From positions 62,001-126,000 of the forward strand of contig CACNDI010000005.1 in assembly GCA_902619165.1 (NCBI GenBank): 64,000 bases of DNA. The letters run 5' to 3'. Below, one piece after another: positions 1-8,306 of this stretch (its first letter is position 1; each line of letters opens with the position of its first letter). The notes below the pieces were generated by a model. That model did not search any database. It had not been told where the DNA came from and was given only the letters and a program-made list of their open reading frames with translations. The DNA comes from an uncultured Alphaproteobacteria bacterium. GTDB lineage: Bacteria; Pseudomonadota; Alphaproteobacteria; Rhodobacterales; Rhodobacteraceae. The position numbers and the translations under genes are program-made.

Positions 1-1
1 T

Positions 2-277
2 CTTTCAAAAAAATTGCTAGTTGTTAATGTGGCATGTTATAAAGCCGCCGCTTTACTTCCAAATGGAGAAAATGCTCATATTACTGTTAGAGGTGCCGAC
101 TGGTGGAAGGGAGTTTTCGATGTAATTTCAAGTAATTATAAAGATATTGAAGTATTTTTAATCTGTTCAAACACTTTTTCCTCAGGAGTAATTTTCAAAA
201 GTTTCAAGTTTGGTGATTGGGCGTTAACGGAGGGGTATACAACCAACATGAGTTTTCAAACTTTTCAACCAAGCTGA
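2..277 (+). CDS. C-terminal end of an unrecognised protein (cut by window edge)
   Basis: The frame is open from the first bases of the window to a TGA at 275-277, so this is probably the 3' end of a gene that starts to the left; the ATG-like start at 14 in the ORF track is unlikely to be real. The visible ~91 residues contain a plausible globular segment (around 'ADWWKGVFDVI' followed by a hydrophobic strand 'VFLICS') and end in a short polar tail. No signal peptide, membrane helix or family motif that I recognise is visible. It runs in the same direction as the crotonase gene 108 bases downstream. Function unknown; reality as coding sequence is likely but not certain. Confidence 0.5.
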   Translation, partial: LSKKLLVVNVACYKAAALLPNGENAHITVRGADWWKGVFDVISSNYKDIEVFLICSNTFSSGVIFKSFKFGDWALTEGYTTNMSFQTFQPS

Positions 278-335
278 TTTAAAAGATTTTTCGTTCAGGA
301 CAAAGTCTTTCATGTTTAATTTAACTTTTATGAAA

Positions 336-364
336 TTACAGCTTTTGTATGATAGTCTTATAAA
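336..364 (+). promoter_or_regulatory. Candidate sigma70 promoter for the crotonase gene
   Basis: TTACAG (336-341) and TATAAA (359-364) are separated by 17 bases and lie 21 bases before the chosen ATG at 386. The match is fair (four and five of six consensus positions). In AT-rich DNA such matches occur by chance, so this is a candidate only. Confidence 0.35.
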
Positions 365-385
365 TAAATGGATTGGGAGCGTGTT

Positions 386-1204
386 ATGTCTGTAAGGGTT
401 GAAAAAAACAAAGGAGTGTGGACGATAATTCATTCTCGTCCCGAGAGTAGAAATGCAATGGATCCATCAAGTGCTGATCAGTTAACAGATGCTTTTTTGG
501 AATTTAATAATAGCAAAGATGGAAAAGTTGCAGTTTTTTGGGGCGAAGGAGGAGCTTTTTGTGCAGGATGGGATTTAAAATTTGCGTCAGCTTTGAATAA
601 AGATGACCCTTTGAAAGCGCTAGACATTGATTTAGATGAAAAGGTTTCAAAAGATAATAATTTGCTACCCAGAGGACCTATGGGTCCGAGTCGTCTTAAC
701 CTTAAAAAACCTGTGATTGGAGCAATAGCTGGACCAGCTGTAGCAGGTGGGATGGAATTAGCCTTATGGTGTGATTTCCGAGTAATGGAGGCATCCTCTT
801 ATCTTGGAGTATATTGTAGAAGGTGGGGAATACCCTTGATAGATGGAGGTACCATAAGGTTACCAAGAATTGTTGGGCGTGGCCGCGCTTTGGAAATTAT
901 TTTGACAGGACGGCAAGTTAAGGCAAAAGAGTGTTTGGCTTTGGGTCTTTGTGAATATATTGTCGAAAATGATCAATCCAGACAGAAAGCGGAGGAATTA
1001 GCACATCAGATTGCAAAGTTTCCTCAAATTTGCGTGCAGGCAGATAGAAGGTCAGTTTATGCTCAAGAAGGGCTTTCAATGATAGACGCGCTTAAGCAAG
1101 AATGGTTTAATGGGAAAAAAGCTTTATCAGAAGAGGGTTTAAATGGAGCTAAAAATTTCAAAAAAGGTTTTGGGAGGCATGGAGACTTCGACAAGCTGAG
1201 TTAA
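386..1204 (+). CDS. Enoyl-CoA hydratase/isomerase (crotonase) family protein
   Basis: Crotonase fold acting on acyl-CoA thioesters in the cytoplasm. The oxyanion-hole segments are visible as 'GGAFCAGWDL' and 'IAGPAVAGGMELALWCD', and the length (272 aa) is normal. The start is set at 386 because GGGAG lies six bases before it; the upstream ATG at 368 has no ribosome site. In classical hydratases two glutamates act; the second is present in 'ALEIILTG', but the first position falls in 'YCRRWGIPLIDGG' with no glutamate. This variant is typical of a distinct subfamily and may catalyse something other than simple hydration, so substrate and reaction stay open. It stands alone as a transcription unit, 87 bases before the aminotransferase. 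Confidence 0.88.
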   Translation: MSVRVEKNKGVWTIIHSRPESRNAMDPSSADQLTDAFLEFNNSKDGKVAVFWGEGGAFCAGWDLKFASALNKDDPLKALDIDLDEKVSKDNNLLPRGPMGPSRLNLKKPVIGAIAGPAVAGGMELALWCDFRVMEASSYLGVYCRRWGIPLIDGGTIRLPRIVGRGRALEIILTGRQVKAKECLALGLCEYIVENDQSRQKAEELAHQIAKFPQICVQADRRSVYAQEGLSMIDALKQEWFNGKKALSEEGLNGAKNFKKGFGRHGDFDKLS

Positions 1205-1228
1205 GGAAAAAATATATAATTTTCTTAA

Positions 1229-1258
1229 TTGCTAGAGATTAAAATTTTCTGATATATA
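1229..1258 (+). promoter_or_regulatory. Candidate promoter for the class V aminotransferase
   Basis: TTGCTA (1229-1234) and TATATA (1253-1258) with an 18-base spacer lie 33 bases before the ATG at 1292, in the gap after the crotonase stop. Weak evidence given the high AT content. Confidence 0.3.
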
Positions 1259-1291
1259 TCTTGTAATACATTAATAGGAGATTATCGAATT

Positions 1292-2416
1292 ATGGCGCTT
1301 TTACAGAATGTTGATCCAGACGGATTGTTTGAGTACTCTGTAGTATTTACAGACAGATCCTTAAATCATATGTCTCAAAACTTTCAGTTGGTGATGAGGA
1401 ATCTCTCTAAAAAACTAAAGCAAGTTTATGGGTCAGAAGGAGTAGCTCTTATTCCAGGTGGGGGTACGTTTGGAATGGAAGCGATAGCGAGGCAGTTTGC
1501 AAACGAACAAAATGTTCTTGTGATCAGAAATGGTTGGTTCAGTTTTCGCTGGAGTCAGATTTTTTCAAAGGGTAACATTACATCGGATGTTAAGGTTTTA
1601 AGCGCTTCACCAACTTTTGCAAATTTTCAAGCACCTTTTAAACCCGTACCCCTTGATGAAATAACACAATTCATTCATGAAAGTAAACCGTCCGTTGTTT
1701 TTGCACCACATGTGGAAACTTCGGCTGGAATTATTCTGCCGGATGAATATCTAAAGGGCATATCAAATGCTGTTCATTCTTATGGTGGTATATTTGTTTT
1801 AGATTGCGTCGCTTCAGGCGCAGCGTGGGTCGATATGAAAACCACTGGAGTTGATGTTTTATTAACTGCTCCCCAAAAAGGGTGGTCGGCATCACCCTGT
1901 GCAGGTGTTGTCATGCTCAGCGAAAATGCAATTAACGTGATGGAGAAAACTGAAAGCTCAAGCTTTAGCTGTGATTTAAAGAAATGGTTTGGAATTATGA
2001 ATGCCTATGAAAATAACGGGCATGCATACCATACAACAATGCCTACTGACTCACTTGTAAAGTTTGAAAAAACAGTAAAGGAAACTGAGGATTTTGGTTT
2101 CGAAAATGCCAGAGATCAGCAAAATTACATCGGAAATTCAATTAGATCTTTGTTGGAAGGTAAGGGCTTTAAAAGCGTGGCAGCAGATGGGTTTAAGGCT
2201 ACAAGCGTTATAGTAAGTTATACAGAAAATGACTCGTTTCAAAATGGTAAGATATTTGCAGAGAATGGAATGCAAATAGCCGCAGGTGTACCTTTGGAGT
2301 GTGGTGAAGGGAACGATTTCAAGACTTTCAGGCTAGGTCTCTTTGGTTTAGATAAACTTAAAAATCCTGATAGAACAATCTCTAATTTCGAAGATGTATT
2401 AGAAAAAATTTGTTAG
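1292..2416 (+). CDS. Class V PLP-dependent aminotransferase
   Basis: Fold-type I aminotransferase of the alanine/serine-glyoxylate group. A glycine-rich cofactor segment 'IPGGGTFGMEA' lies near residue 52, the aspartate that binds the pyridine ring is in 'LDCVASGAAW', and the Schiff-base lysine is in 'LLTAPQKGW' near residue 193. Length (374 aa) suits the family. An AGGAG site precedes the ATG at a rather long spacing of about 11. It probably moves an amino group between a small amino acid and a keto acid, but the substrate cannot be read from sequence. It ends 11 bases before the convergent small membrane protein gene. It may be cotranscribed with the upstream crotonase, although an 87-base gap separates them. 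Confidence 0.85.
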   Translation: MALLQNVDPDGLFEYSVVFTDRSLNHMSQNFQLVMRNLSKKLKQVYGSEGVALIPGGGTFGMEAIARQFANEQNVLVIRNGWFSFRWSQIFSKGNITSDVKVLSASPTFANFQAPFKPVPLDEITQFIHESKPSVVFAPHVETSAGIILPDEYLKGISNAVHSYGGIFVLDCVASGAAWVDMKTTGVDVLLTAPQKGWSASPCAGVVMLSENAINVMEKTESSSFSCDLKKWFGIMNAYENNGHAYHTTMPTDSLVKFEKTVKETEDFGFENARDQQNYIGNSIRSLLEGKGFKSVAADGFKATSVIVSYTENDSFQNGKIFAENGMQIAAGVPLECGEGNDFKTFRLGLFGLDKLKNPDRTISNFEDVLEKIC

Positions 2417-2427
2417 GCAAAATGATT

Positions 2428-2844
2428 TTATTCGTCTTTTTTGCCCTCGGAGGATGAAAAGGCCTCTCTCATTGATTTCATCACGCTGTCCATCCTGGGA
2501 TTACGATTGCAATCTGAAATCATAACCATTTCTTCCTCTGCTCTTTGAATTTCACCATCATATCTGAACTGAGGAAAATTTGGAGACATCCATAGCCTTA
2601 GTGGAGCATTTCTTTTGGTGCGTAAAACGGCAATTTTACCATAAAATGGCGTTTTTATTTTAGTGCTCTCATCCAGCACAACAAATGCATCATCCGTTAT
2701 TGAGCACTTATTTTCAAGAGAAACCCTCACTCTAATAACTTCTTCATCTTGAAATTCTTTAAAAACTTTGGGAAGCAGGAAAAATCCGCCCACGAATATA
2801 ATAACAATACAACCTAGAACGAACGAAACTTCTTTATATTTCAT
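2428..2844 (-). CDS. Small single-pass membrane protein, unknown function
   Basis: 138 residues from the ATG at 2844, which overlaps the TGA of the upstream P1 peptidase in an ATGA arrangement and so is probably translationally coupled; the longer ORF start at 2856 is less likely. A hydrophobic helix spans about residues 7-26 ('VLGCIVIIFVGGFFLLP'), followed by a ~110-residue domain with two cysteines ('ENKCSITDD', 'ISDCNRNP') that would lie outside the membrane if the charged N-terminus stays in. The C-terminus is polar and rich in Ser, Glu and Lys. I recognise no family. Tight coupling suggests a role alongside the peptidase or SDR upstream, but that is inference. Confidence 0.7.
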   Translation of the reverse strand: MKYKEVSFVLGCIVIIFVGGFFLLPKVFKEFQDEEVIRVRVSLENKCSITDDAFVVLDESTKIKTPFYGKIAVLRTKRNAPLRLWMSPNFPQFRYDGEIQRAEEEMVMISDCNRNPRMDSVMKSMREAFSSSEGKKDE

Positions 2845-3854
2845 ACTTCTTGCCAACTTTTATTATACTGAGTTTTTAAGTCAGCCCAACAAGCCAACTT
2901 ATCTCCCCTTTTTTTCCTTGCAGCCTTAATTGCACTTCCTATCGCTTGAGTAATGCATAGAGCACTCAGCTGACATACTAGCATAAGATCTTTGTCCTTA
3001 CTATATATGGGCTCTGTTCCTGATGTAGCAGAAAAAATAATATCTCCATCAAAAGGGGTATGGCTAGGTTCAATTGCTCTAGCTATTCCTGAATGTGCAG
3101 CTGTTGCTATTCGGTTCAGGTCACTTTTATTAAAATTTATGTTTGTACAAACTATACCTAAAGTAGTAGCTTCACCTTTAAGAAGCTTAGTAGAGTTAAT
3201 TAAGGAGCTTATCGGAGGTTTTTTAAGATGCTCATTGTTCGCGCCATAAAAATCTGAGTAAAGAATGTTAGTTCCAGGAAAACAAGGAGATCCAACTGAA
3301 TTAACCGCTACAATGGCCCCCACTTTTACCCTATCATCGTAAAAAAAAGAAGCAGTTCCTAACCCGCCTTTGACAGCACTTGTAGTCGCTCCACAGCCTA
3401 CGCCTACGGAACCGATTTCAAATGTTTCAGAGACATTTAAAAAAGCATTTTCGCCAAGATCACGATAGGGATTTATTTTCCAATCTTTAAAGCCCCCATT
3501 TTTAAGATCAAAAAGAATTGCACTAGGCACGATAGGAACTTTAATCGATCCAGTATCAAAACCACGGTTCCTATTTTTTAGACAATCCATCACCCCGCTG
3601 GAAGCATCTAAACCGAATGCAGATCCTCCAGCGAGTACAATTCCATCAATATTATCGACTATTTTATCTGGTGATAATAAATCTGTTTCTTTTGTACCGG
3701 GTGCTCCTCCCAAAATACTAACGCTTGCTCTAAATGAAGTTGATCGTGTTAAAACGGTTACCCCAGACTTTAACTTATCATCATGAGCGTTGCCGACTAG
3801 GAAACCATCAATATCAGTGATCGAATTTGAGGGGCCATCAAAAAGCTTTGTCAT
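2841..3854 (-). CDS. P1 family (DmpA/NylC-type) self-processing peptidase/amidase
   Basis: N-terminal nucleophile hydrolase of the peptidase S58/P1 family, which includes the aminopeptidase DmpA and the nylon-oligomer hydrolase NylC. Family segments seen are an N-terminal 'ITDIDGFLVGNAHD', 'VLAGGSAFGLDA', 'GVGCGATTSAVKGGLGTAS', the region 'GEATTLGIVCTN' that should contain the threonine exposed by self-cleavage, and 'HTPFDGDIIFSATSG' near the C-terminus. Length of 337 aa is normal. The precursor is expected to cut itself into alpha and beta chains. It hydrolyses amide or peptide bonds; the natural substrate is not predictable. It lies 10 bases after the SDR gene and overlaps the small membrane protein gene, forming a three-gene operon. 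Confidence 0.85.
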   Translation of the reverse strand: MTKLFDGPSNSITDIDGFLVGNAHDDKLKSGVTVLTRSTSFRASVSILGGAPGTKETDLLSPDKIVDNIDGIVLAGGSAFGLDASSGVMDCLKNRNRGFDTGSIKVPIVPSAILFDLKNGGFKDWKINPYRDLGENAFLNVSETFEIGSVGVGCGATTSAVKGGLGTASFFYDDRVKVGAIVAVNSVGSPCFPGTNILYSDFYGANNEHLKKPPISSLINSTKLLKGEATTLGIVCTNINFNKSDLNRIATAAHSGIARAIEPSHTPFDGDIIFSATSGTEPIYSKDKDLMLVCQLSALCITQAIGSAIKAARKKRGDKLACWADLKTQYNKSWQEV

Positions 3855-3864
3855 TTGGATCTAT

Positions 3865-4605
3865 TTAAATTGTTCTCCCGCCATCAACCTCTAAATTAGC
3901 GCCTGTAATCATACTTGCCGAATCTGAACAGAGGAAAAGAGCTGCGTAAGCAATATCTTCAGGCATAGAAAATCGACCCAATGGAATAGTAGAAAGAAAT
4001 TTTCCTCTCATCTCAGGAGTATCTTCTCCCAAAAACGATTTCAGCAAAGGGGTTTCTCCAGCAACGGGGTTGATGACATTTACCCTTATCCCAAATGGGG
4101 CTAGTTCGACAGCCATAGTTTTCGATGCGAGAATCATCCACCCTTTTGATGAATTATACCAATTTAGATTCGGTCTTGGAGAAACACCTGCAGTACTTGC
4201 AATATTTAAAAATACACCACTTTTATTGTTTTTAAAATGGGGTACAAAATGCTTTGCTGTTAGGTAAACTGACTTGCAGTTTACATTAAATACTCTATCA
4301 AATTCTTCCTCTTCTATGGTCTCCATAGGTGCAGGTAGATGGGTTGTGCCTGCATTATTAACAACGATATCGACCTTTGCGTGTTCTTTAAAAATGTCGA
4401 TTTTCATTTGTTCGACGCTTTTTGCGTTTGATACATCTACTTCTAAAGCATATCCTCCTGTACCTTCAGCTACTTTGTGAGCACTATCGAGATCTATATC
4501 CGCAACAATGACTTTTGCTCCATTCTTTGCAAATAAATCAGCCATTGAAGCTCCAAATCCAGAACCTCCACCTGTTATAATTGCGGTTTTATCTTTTAGT
4601 TGCAT
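3865..4605 (-). CDS. Short-chain dehydrogenase/reductase
   Basis: Classical SDR oxidoreductase of 246 residues. It shows the cofactor loop 'TGGGSGFG', an acidic residue after strand two ('VADIDLD') that favours NAD(H), 'NNAGTT', the catalytic serine in 'NIASTAGVS', and the YxxxK pair in 'WYNSSK'. It ends in the usual 'GANLEVDGG' segment. The start at 4605 is chosen because AAGGGA lies just upstream at good spacing; the ATG at 4620 in the ORF track overlaps that site. First gene of a likely operon with the P1 peptidase and the small membrane protein. Substrate unknown; the general type fits oxidation of a hydroxyl group or reduction of a 3-oxoacyl group. Confidence 0.88.
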   Translation of the reverse strand: MQLKDKTAIITGGGSGFGASMADLFAKNGAKVIVADIDLDSAHKVAEGTGGYALEVDVSNAKSVEQMKIDIFKEHAKVDIVVNNAGTTHLPAPMETIEEEEFDRVFNVNCKSVYLTAKHFVPHFKNNKSGVFLNIASTAGVSPRPNLNWYNSSKGWMILASKTMAVELAPFGIRVNVINPVAGETPLLKSFLGEDTPEMRGKFLSTIPLGRFSMPEDIAYAALFLCSDSASMITGANLEVDGGRTI

Positions 4606-4735
4606 GATCAATCCCTTCATTTAAAATCTAACCAGTATTGTAATTTACTTTTACTTAAAAATAAAATTGAGATTTACTGTATACGTATTCTCATTAGTTA
4701 TTTACAAAATGCGAAATACAACTATTGGTTAATTT

Positions 4736-5593
4736 ATGAAAAACGATGTTGCTCGAGACATATCCTATGCTACCTCAGCCAATGGTTTAATGGGTCAATT
4801 ATTTATTCGATCTGTAGAAAATATTACTGGGAGGATTGGCTTAATAAAAAGAGCAAAGGACTATGACATAGAAGTTGCCAAAGGTCGCAATTTTTGGGAG
4901 GTAATAGTCGAGAGGTACAACATAAAAATAGATTTTATTGAGGGGTCTCTTGAAGATATACCTAAAAAAGGACCAGTAGTCATTGTCTCTAACCACCCAT
5001 TTGGTATTTTGGATGGGTTGCTCCTTGGATATATTTTATCCAAGACACGAAAAGATTTTAAAATAATTGCTAATAGAGTTTTTAGGAAAGCAAAAGATCT
5101 TGATGAGGTTATTCTTCCTATAAGTTTTGAAGAAAATAGAGATGGTAATCTTCAGAATATAAACACAAGAAATGAGGCAATTCGCTTTCTAAAGGGGGGT
5201 GGTATTGTTGGAATTTTTCCTGGTGGCACGGTGGCAACTTCAGCAAAGCTTTTTAGTCGTCCTTTAGATCCCTTTTGGAAAAGATTTACATCGAAACTTA
5301 TCTTGAAATCTGGTGCCACTGTCGTTCCAATTTTTTTTGGAGGTAGTAATAGTAGACTGTTTCAAATCGCAAGTCATATGAGCTATAATCTAAGAATGGC
5401 TCTTTTAATTCGAGAGTTTGGTAGGAAAGTTGATAGGAAGGTCGATGTTGCTATTGGAAAAAAAATAGGTTCAAAATATTTACAAAGATATTCTAAAGAT
5501 CTTGATGGTATGATGGAATATCTGAGAGTTCAGTCCTACTTGCTTTCAAATGATCCTAACCAAACATTTGAAAATGGTTTGTTTTTAGGATAA
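4736..5593 (+). CDS. Lysophospholipid/glycerolipid-type acyltransferase
   Basis: 285-residue PlsC-superfamily acyltransferase, probably membrane-associated and making or remodelling phospholipid or aminolipid. The catalytic motif is 'SNHPFGILDG': His and Asp are separated by five residues instead of the HX4D of classical PlsC, a spacing familiar from the hemolysin/OlsB-like branch. The second family block 'GIFPGGTVA' is present. There is no long transmembrane helix, only a moderately hydrophobic stretch after the motif. No strong ribosome site precedes the ATG. It sits nine bases before argC, with no functional link. Exact acyl donor and acceptor are unknown. Confidence 0.82.
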   Translation: MKNDVARDISYATSANGLMGQLFIRSVENITGRIGLIKRAKDYDIEVAKGRNFWEVIVERYNIKIDFIEGSLEDIPKKGPVVIVSNHPFGILDGLLLGYILSKTRKDFKIIANRVFRKAKDLDEVILPISFEENRDGNLQNINTRNEAIRFLKGGGIVGIFPGGTVATSAKLFSRPLDPFWKRFTSKLILKSGATVVPIFFGGSNSRLFQIASHMSYNLRMALLIREFGRKVDRKVDVAIGKKIGSKYLQRYSKDLDGMMEYLRVQSYLLSNDPNQTFENGLFLG

Positions 5594-5602
5594 TTTGATG
5601 CC

Positions 5603-6646
5603 ATGGCAAATAGTGTTAAAGATCTTATATCAGTTTCCATTGTTGGCGGTAGTGGTTATACCGGGGCAGAACTTATACGTCTTATTTCAAAACACCCTCA
5701 TTTCAAATTAAATCAAGTTGTAGCTAATAGAAACGCCGATAAAAAAATACAAGATATATTCCCTCACCTAAGGCATTTGAATTTACCAGATTTCATAAAC
5801 TTCGATCAAATGGATTTTGATAATGTAGATTTAATTTTTTGTGCTTTACCTCACGCAACAAGCCAGGAGATCATCGTAAAAATTCCTTATGGGAAAAAAA
5901 TTATTGACCTATCGGCAGATTTTAGATTGGAAAGCATCGAGGAATATGAAAGATGGTACGGAACAAAACATATTGCGAATTCTCTTCAAAAAAAAGCAGT
6001 TTATGGCTTAACAGAAATTTATAAAGAAAAAATAAAGAAAGGATCTTTGATTGCCTGCACTGGTTGTAATTCTGCTGCAACACTCTATCCTGTGCTCCCA
6101 CTCTTGAATGAGGGGATTATAAATTGTGATAATTTAACAATTAATCTAGGAGCGGGAGTATCGGGTGCTGGTAGAGATGCAAAGCAAAATATTATTCATT
6201 CAGAAGTTTCTGAAGGTGTAAAACCATATAATATTGGTAGACATAGGCATATTGCCGAATTAGAGCAAGAGTTTAAAAAAGTGACAAATAATAAAATTGA
6301 TATAACATTTATCCCACACTTATTGCCTCAAAATAGAGGAGTTCTTGTATCCATACCTATAGATTCACCTGCTTCCACAGTTCATAAAGCACTGGAAGAG
6401 TTTTACAGTAATGCACCTTTTATAATTATATTGCCAATTGATGAAATACCGGCCACCCAACATGTTAGAGGCTCAAATTTTTGCCATATTGGTGTTATTT
6501 CCGATCATAATAAAAATAGAAGTATCGTTATTTCAGTTCTAGATAACTTGATAAAGGGCTCTGCAGGCCAAGCTATTCAGAACGCTAATATAATGTTTGA
6601 CTTTGACGAGACATCTGGTCTATTGGAAAGCCCAATTTTTCCTTGA
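5603..6646 (+). CDS. argC: N-acetyl-gamma-glutamyl-phosphate reductase
   Basis: Third step of arginine biosynthesis: NADPH-dependent reduction of N-acetylglutamyl phosphate to the semialdehyde. The N-terminal Rossmann motif is 'IVGGSGYTGAELIRL', and the catalytic cysteine sits in 'ACTGCNSAATL' near residue 153. 'GVSGAGRDAK' and 'HVRGSNFCHIG' are family blocks. 347 aa is normal for the long form. It follows the acyltransferase closely, and ccmE begins one base after its stop codon. No other arginine genes are in the window. Confidence 0.95.
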   Translation: MANSVKDLISVSIVGGSGYTGAELIRLISKHPHFKLNQVVANRNADKKIQDIFPHLRHLNLPDFINFDQMDFDNVDLIFCALPHATSQEIIVKIPYGKKIIDLSADFRLESIEEYERWYGTKHIANSLQKKAVYGLTEIYKEKIKKGSLIACTGCNSAATLYPVLPLLNEGIINCDNLTINLGAGVSGAGRDAKQNIIHSEVSEGVKPYNIGRHRHIAELEQEFKKVTNNKIDITFIPHLLPQNRGVLVSIPIDSPASTVHKALEEFYSNAPFIIILPIDEIPATQHVRGSNFCHIGVISDHNKNRSIVISVLDNLIKGSAGQAIQNANIMFDFDETSGLLESPIFP

Positions 6647-6647
6647 A

Positions 6648-7073
6648 ATGAGCAAATATAAAAAAAAGAAAATACGGATCATGTTTATTTCGTTCGGAAT
6701 GATTGTTTTAACAGTAACAACTCTCATATTGTTAAATGCATTTCGGTCAGGCATTGAATTTTATAAATCTCCCACACAACTACTTCAACTGAAAGATGAT
6801 ACAATTAATTTACGGGTTGGTGGTCTAGTGTTGAGAAATAGTATAAAAAATACAGGCGTCGACGTCTTATTTGTAATAACAGACGGTACTAACGAAGTTA
6901 AAGTTAAATATACTGGAGTATTACCTGACCTTTTTGCCGAAGGACGAGGAGTTATCGTTAGAGGTAAATTGAAAGAAAATGTTTTTATAGCGTCCCAAGT
7001 ATTAGCCAAGCATGACGAAAAATATATACCTCGTGAACTCCAAAAAACGTTGAATAGTGATTACTCCAACTAA
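6648..7073 (+). CDS. ccmE: Cytochrome c maturation haem chaperone CcmE
   Basis: Periplasmic haem chaperone that accepts haem covalently from CcmC and passes it to CcmF/CcmH. The 141-residue protein has a basic N-terminus, one membrane anchor (about residues 11-30), an OB-fold domain ('RVGGLVLRNSI', 'VKYTGVLPDLF', 'EGRGVIVRGKL'), and the haem-binding HxxxY motif in 'LAKHDEKY' (His122, Tyr126). The real start is the ATG at 6648 directly after argC; the ORF-track start at 6597 lies inside argC. It is the only ccm gene in the window, so the rest of the system must be elsewhere. It ends three bases before the convergent exporter gene. Confidence 0.95.
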   Translation: MSKYKKKKIRIMFISFGMIVLTVTTLILLNAFRSGIEFYKSPTQLLQLKDDTINLRVGGLVLRNSIKNTGVDVLFVITDGTNEVKVKYTGVLPDLFAEGRGVIVRGKLKENVFIASQVLAKHDEKYIPRELQKTLNSDYSN

Positions 7074-7076
7074 TTT

Positions 7077-8237
7077 TCAATTTTTTATAAAAAGTGATGA
7101 TAAAATTGTTGCGACTCCTACCAGAATAAGCATGCTAACCAATGCCATAATAGGATCACTATTTTCGATGTTCCAACCCAAAAAACCACTTGAGATTGCT
7201 GACGTAGTGACCATCAAAGCTGAACTTATACCAGAGGCACTTCCAGCTAAACTTGGAACTGCCTGAATAATCGCAGTATTTGCAACAGGCCATATTATTC
7301 CCGTTCCAAAAGCCATGATTATCATTGGCATAAAAAAAGCCAACTGATGTTCATATAAATTCGAAGTGAAAAATGATAGGGATGGTCCTATCATTAATAG
7401 TATCGACCCTAAAATTAAAAGCAGCCTCATAGAAAATCGGTTTACTAGTTTTCCAACAATTATGTTCCCTGGTACAAATCCTAAAGGCATTAAGGCGAGC
7501 AGCAATCCAATTTGTGATGGAGACAGGCCGTATACTTTTGCTGCAACAAAAGGGGCTCCTACAAAAAATATTCCAAATATTGAAAAACTGAATGCAGAGA
7601 CCAAAGTCGGAGGCCAAAAACTCATTGATGAAAGTAGTAACGGATAGGATTTTATTTGGTTTATCATGCTTTCTGATTTATTAAAGTTTGTTTCTTTCAG
7701 ATCAAAAATAATAAGAACAAAAAGAAAGAGACCCAGTGCTGTAAGAAAATTAAAAATTTGCATAGAGCCAAAATAATCAGAAATCAATCCTCCTAATAAG
7801 GGTCCTATAAGCGGCCCTATGGCCATTATGGTTGAAATATATCCAAACATAACAGTCGCCCTATTACCTTTATAAATATCTCCTACAATCACTCTGGCGA
7901 GTACCATTCCCGCAGCAGAAGAGGCTTGCAGAAATCGTAAAAAAAGGAATACATATATATTTTCAGAAAAATAAGATCCTAAAGAGGATAGTATGAATAT
8001 CATGAAAAAACCTATAGCAACAGGCCTCCGTCCAAAACGATCAGACAATGGACCGGCAATTAAATTGACGATTGCGGCACCAATTGAAAACGCAGAAACA
8101 CTGAGTTGAATAGTTCTATAATCACTCGAAAAAATTATTCCCAAATCTGGTAGGGCTGGAACTATAATTACTTGTGCTAAAATATATATTCCTGCTATAG
8201 CGGATAAAGTAATATTGGAAGGAGCTGCATAAGTCAT
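7077..8237 (-). CDS. Bcr/CflA-type MFS drug-resistance transporter
   Basis: 386-residue major facilitator with about twelve hydrophobic segments. The loop 2-3 signature is 'GPLSDRFGRRPV', and helices carry blocks typical of the DHA1 drug/proton antiporters ('RFLQASSAAGMVLARVIVGD', 'GPLIGPLLGGLISD', 'GSASGISSAL'). This supports proton-driven export of small hydrophobic compounds from the inner membrane; the substrate is unknown. The gene is 69 bases downstream of the PanE-like gene and could belong to the same minus-strand unit. Convergent with ccmE. Confidence 0.85.
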   Translation of the reverse strand: MTYAAPSNITLSAIAGIYILAQVIIVPALPDLGIIFSSDYRTIQLSVSAFSIGAAIVNLIAGPLSDRFGRRPVAIGFFMIFILSSLGSYFSENIYVFLFLRFLQASSAAGMVLARVIVGDIYKGNRATVMFGYISTIMAIGPLIGPLLGGLISDYFGSMQIFNFLTALGLFLFVLIIFDLKETNFNKSESMINQIKSYPLLLSSMSFWPPTLVSAFSFSIFGIFFVGAPFVAAKVYGLSPSQIGLLLALMPLGFVPGNIIVGKLVNRFSMRLLLILGSILLMIGPSLSFFTSNLYEHQLAFFMPMIIMAFGTGIIWPVANTAIIQAVPSLAGSASGISSALMVTTSAISSGFLGWNIENSDPIMALVSMLILVGVATILSSLFIKN

Positions 8238-8306
8238 TTACAAAAGTTCTTTTTTTAAACTGTTCATTCGATAGCATATTATTGAGTGAAGTAAAGCTTT
8301 GATTGG

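Noticed and set aside
2416-2445. GGCAAAA...TTTTGCC repeat between the convergent aminotransferase and membrane-protein genes
   Set aside because: Short stem, 16-base loop and no T-run after it in either direction; too weak to call a terminator.
7066-7120. CAATTTT...AAAATTG inverted repeat at the ccmE/MFS junction
   Set aside because: Weak AT-only pairing with a long loop lying inside the MFS coding region; expected by chance in this composition.
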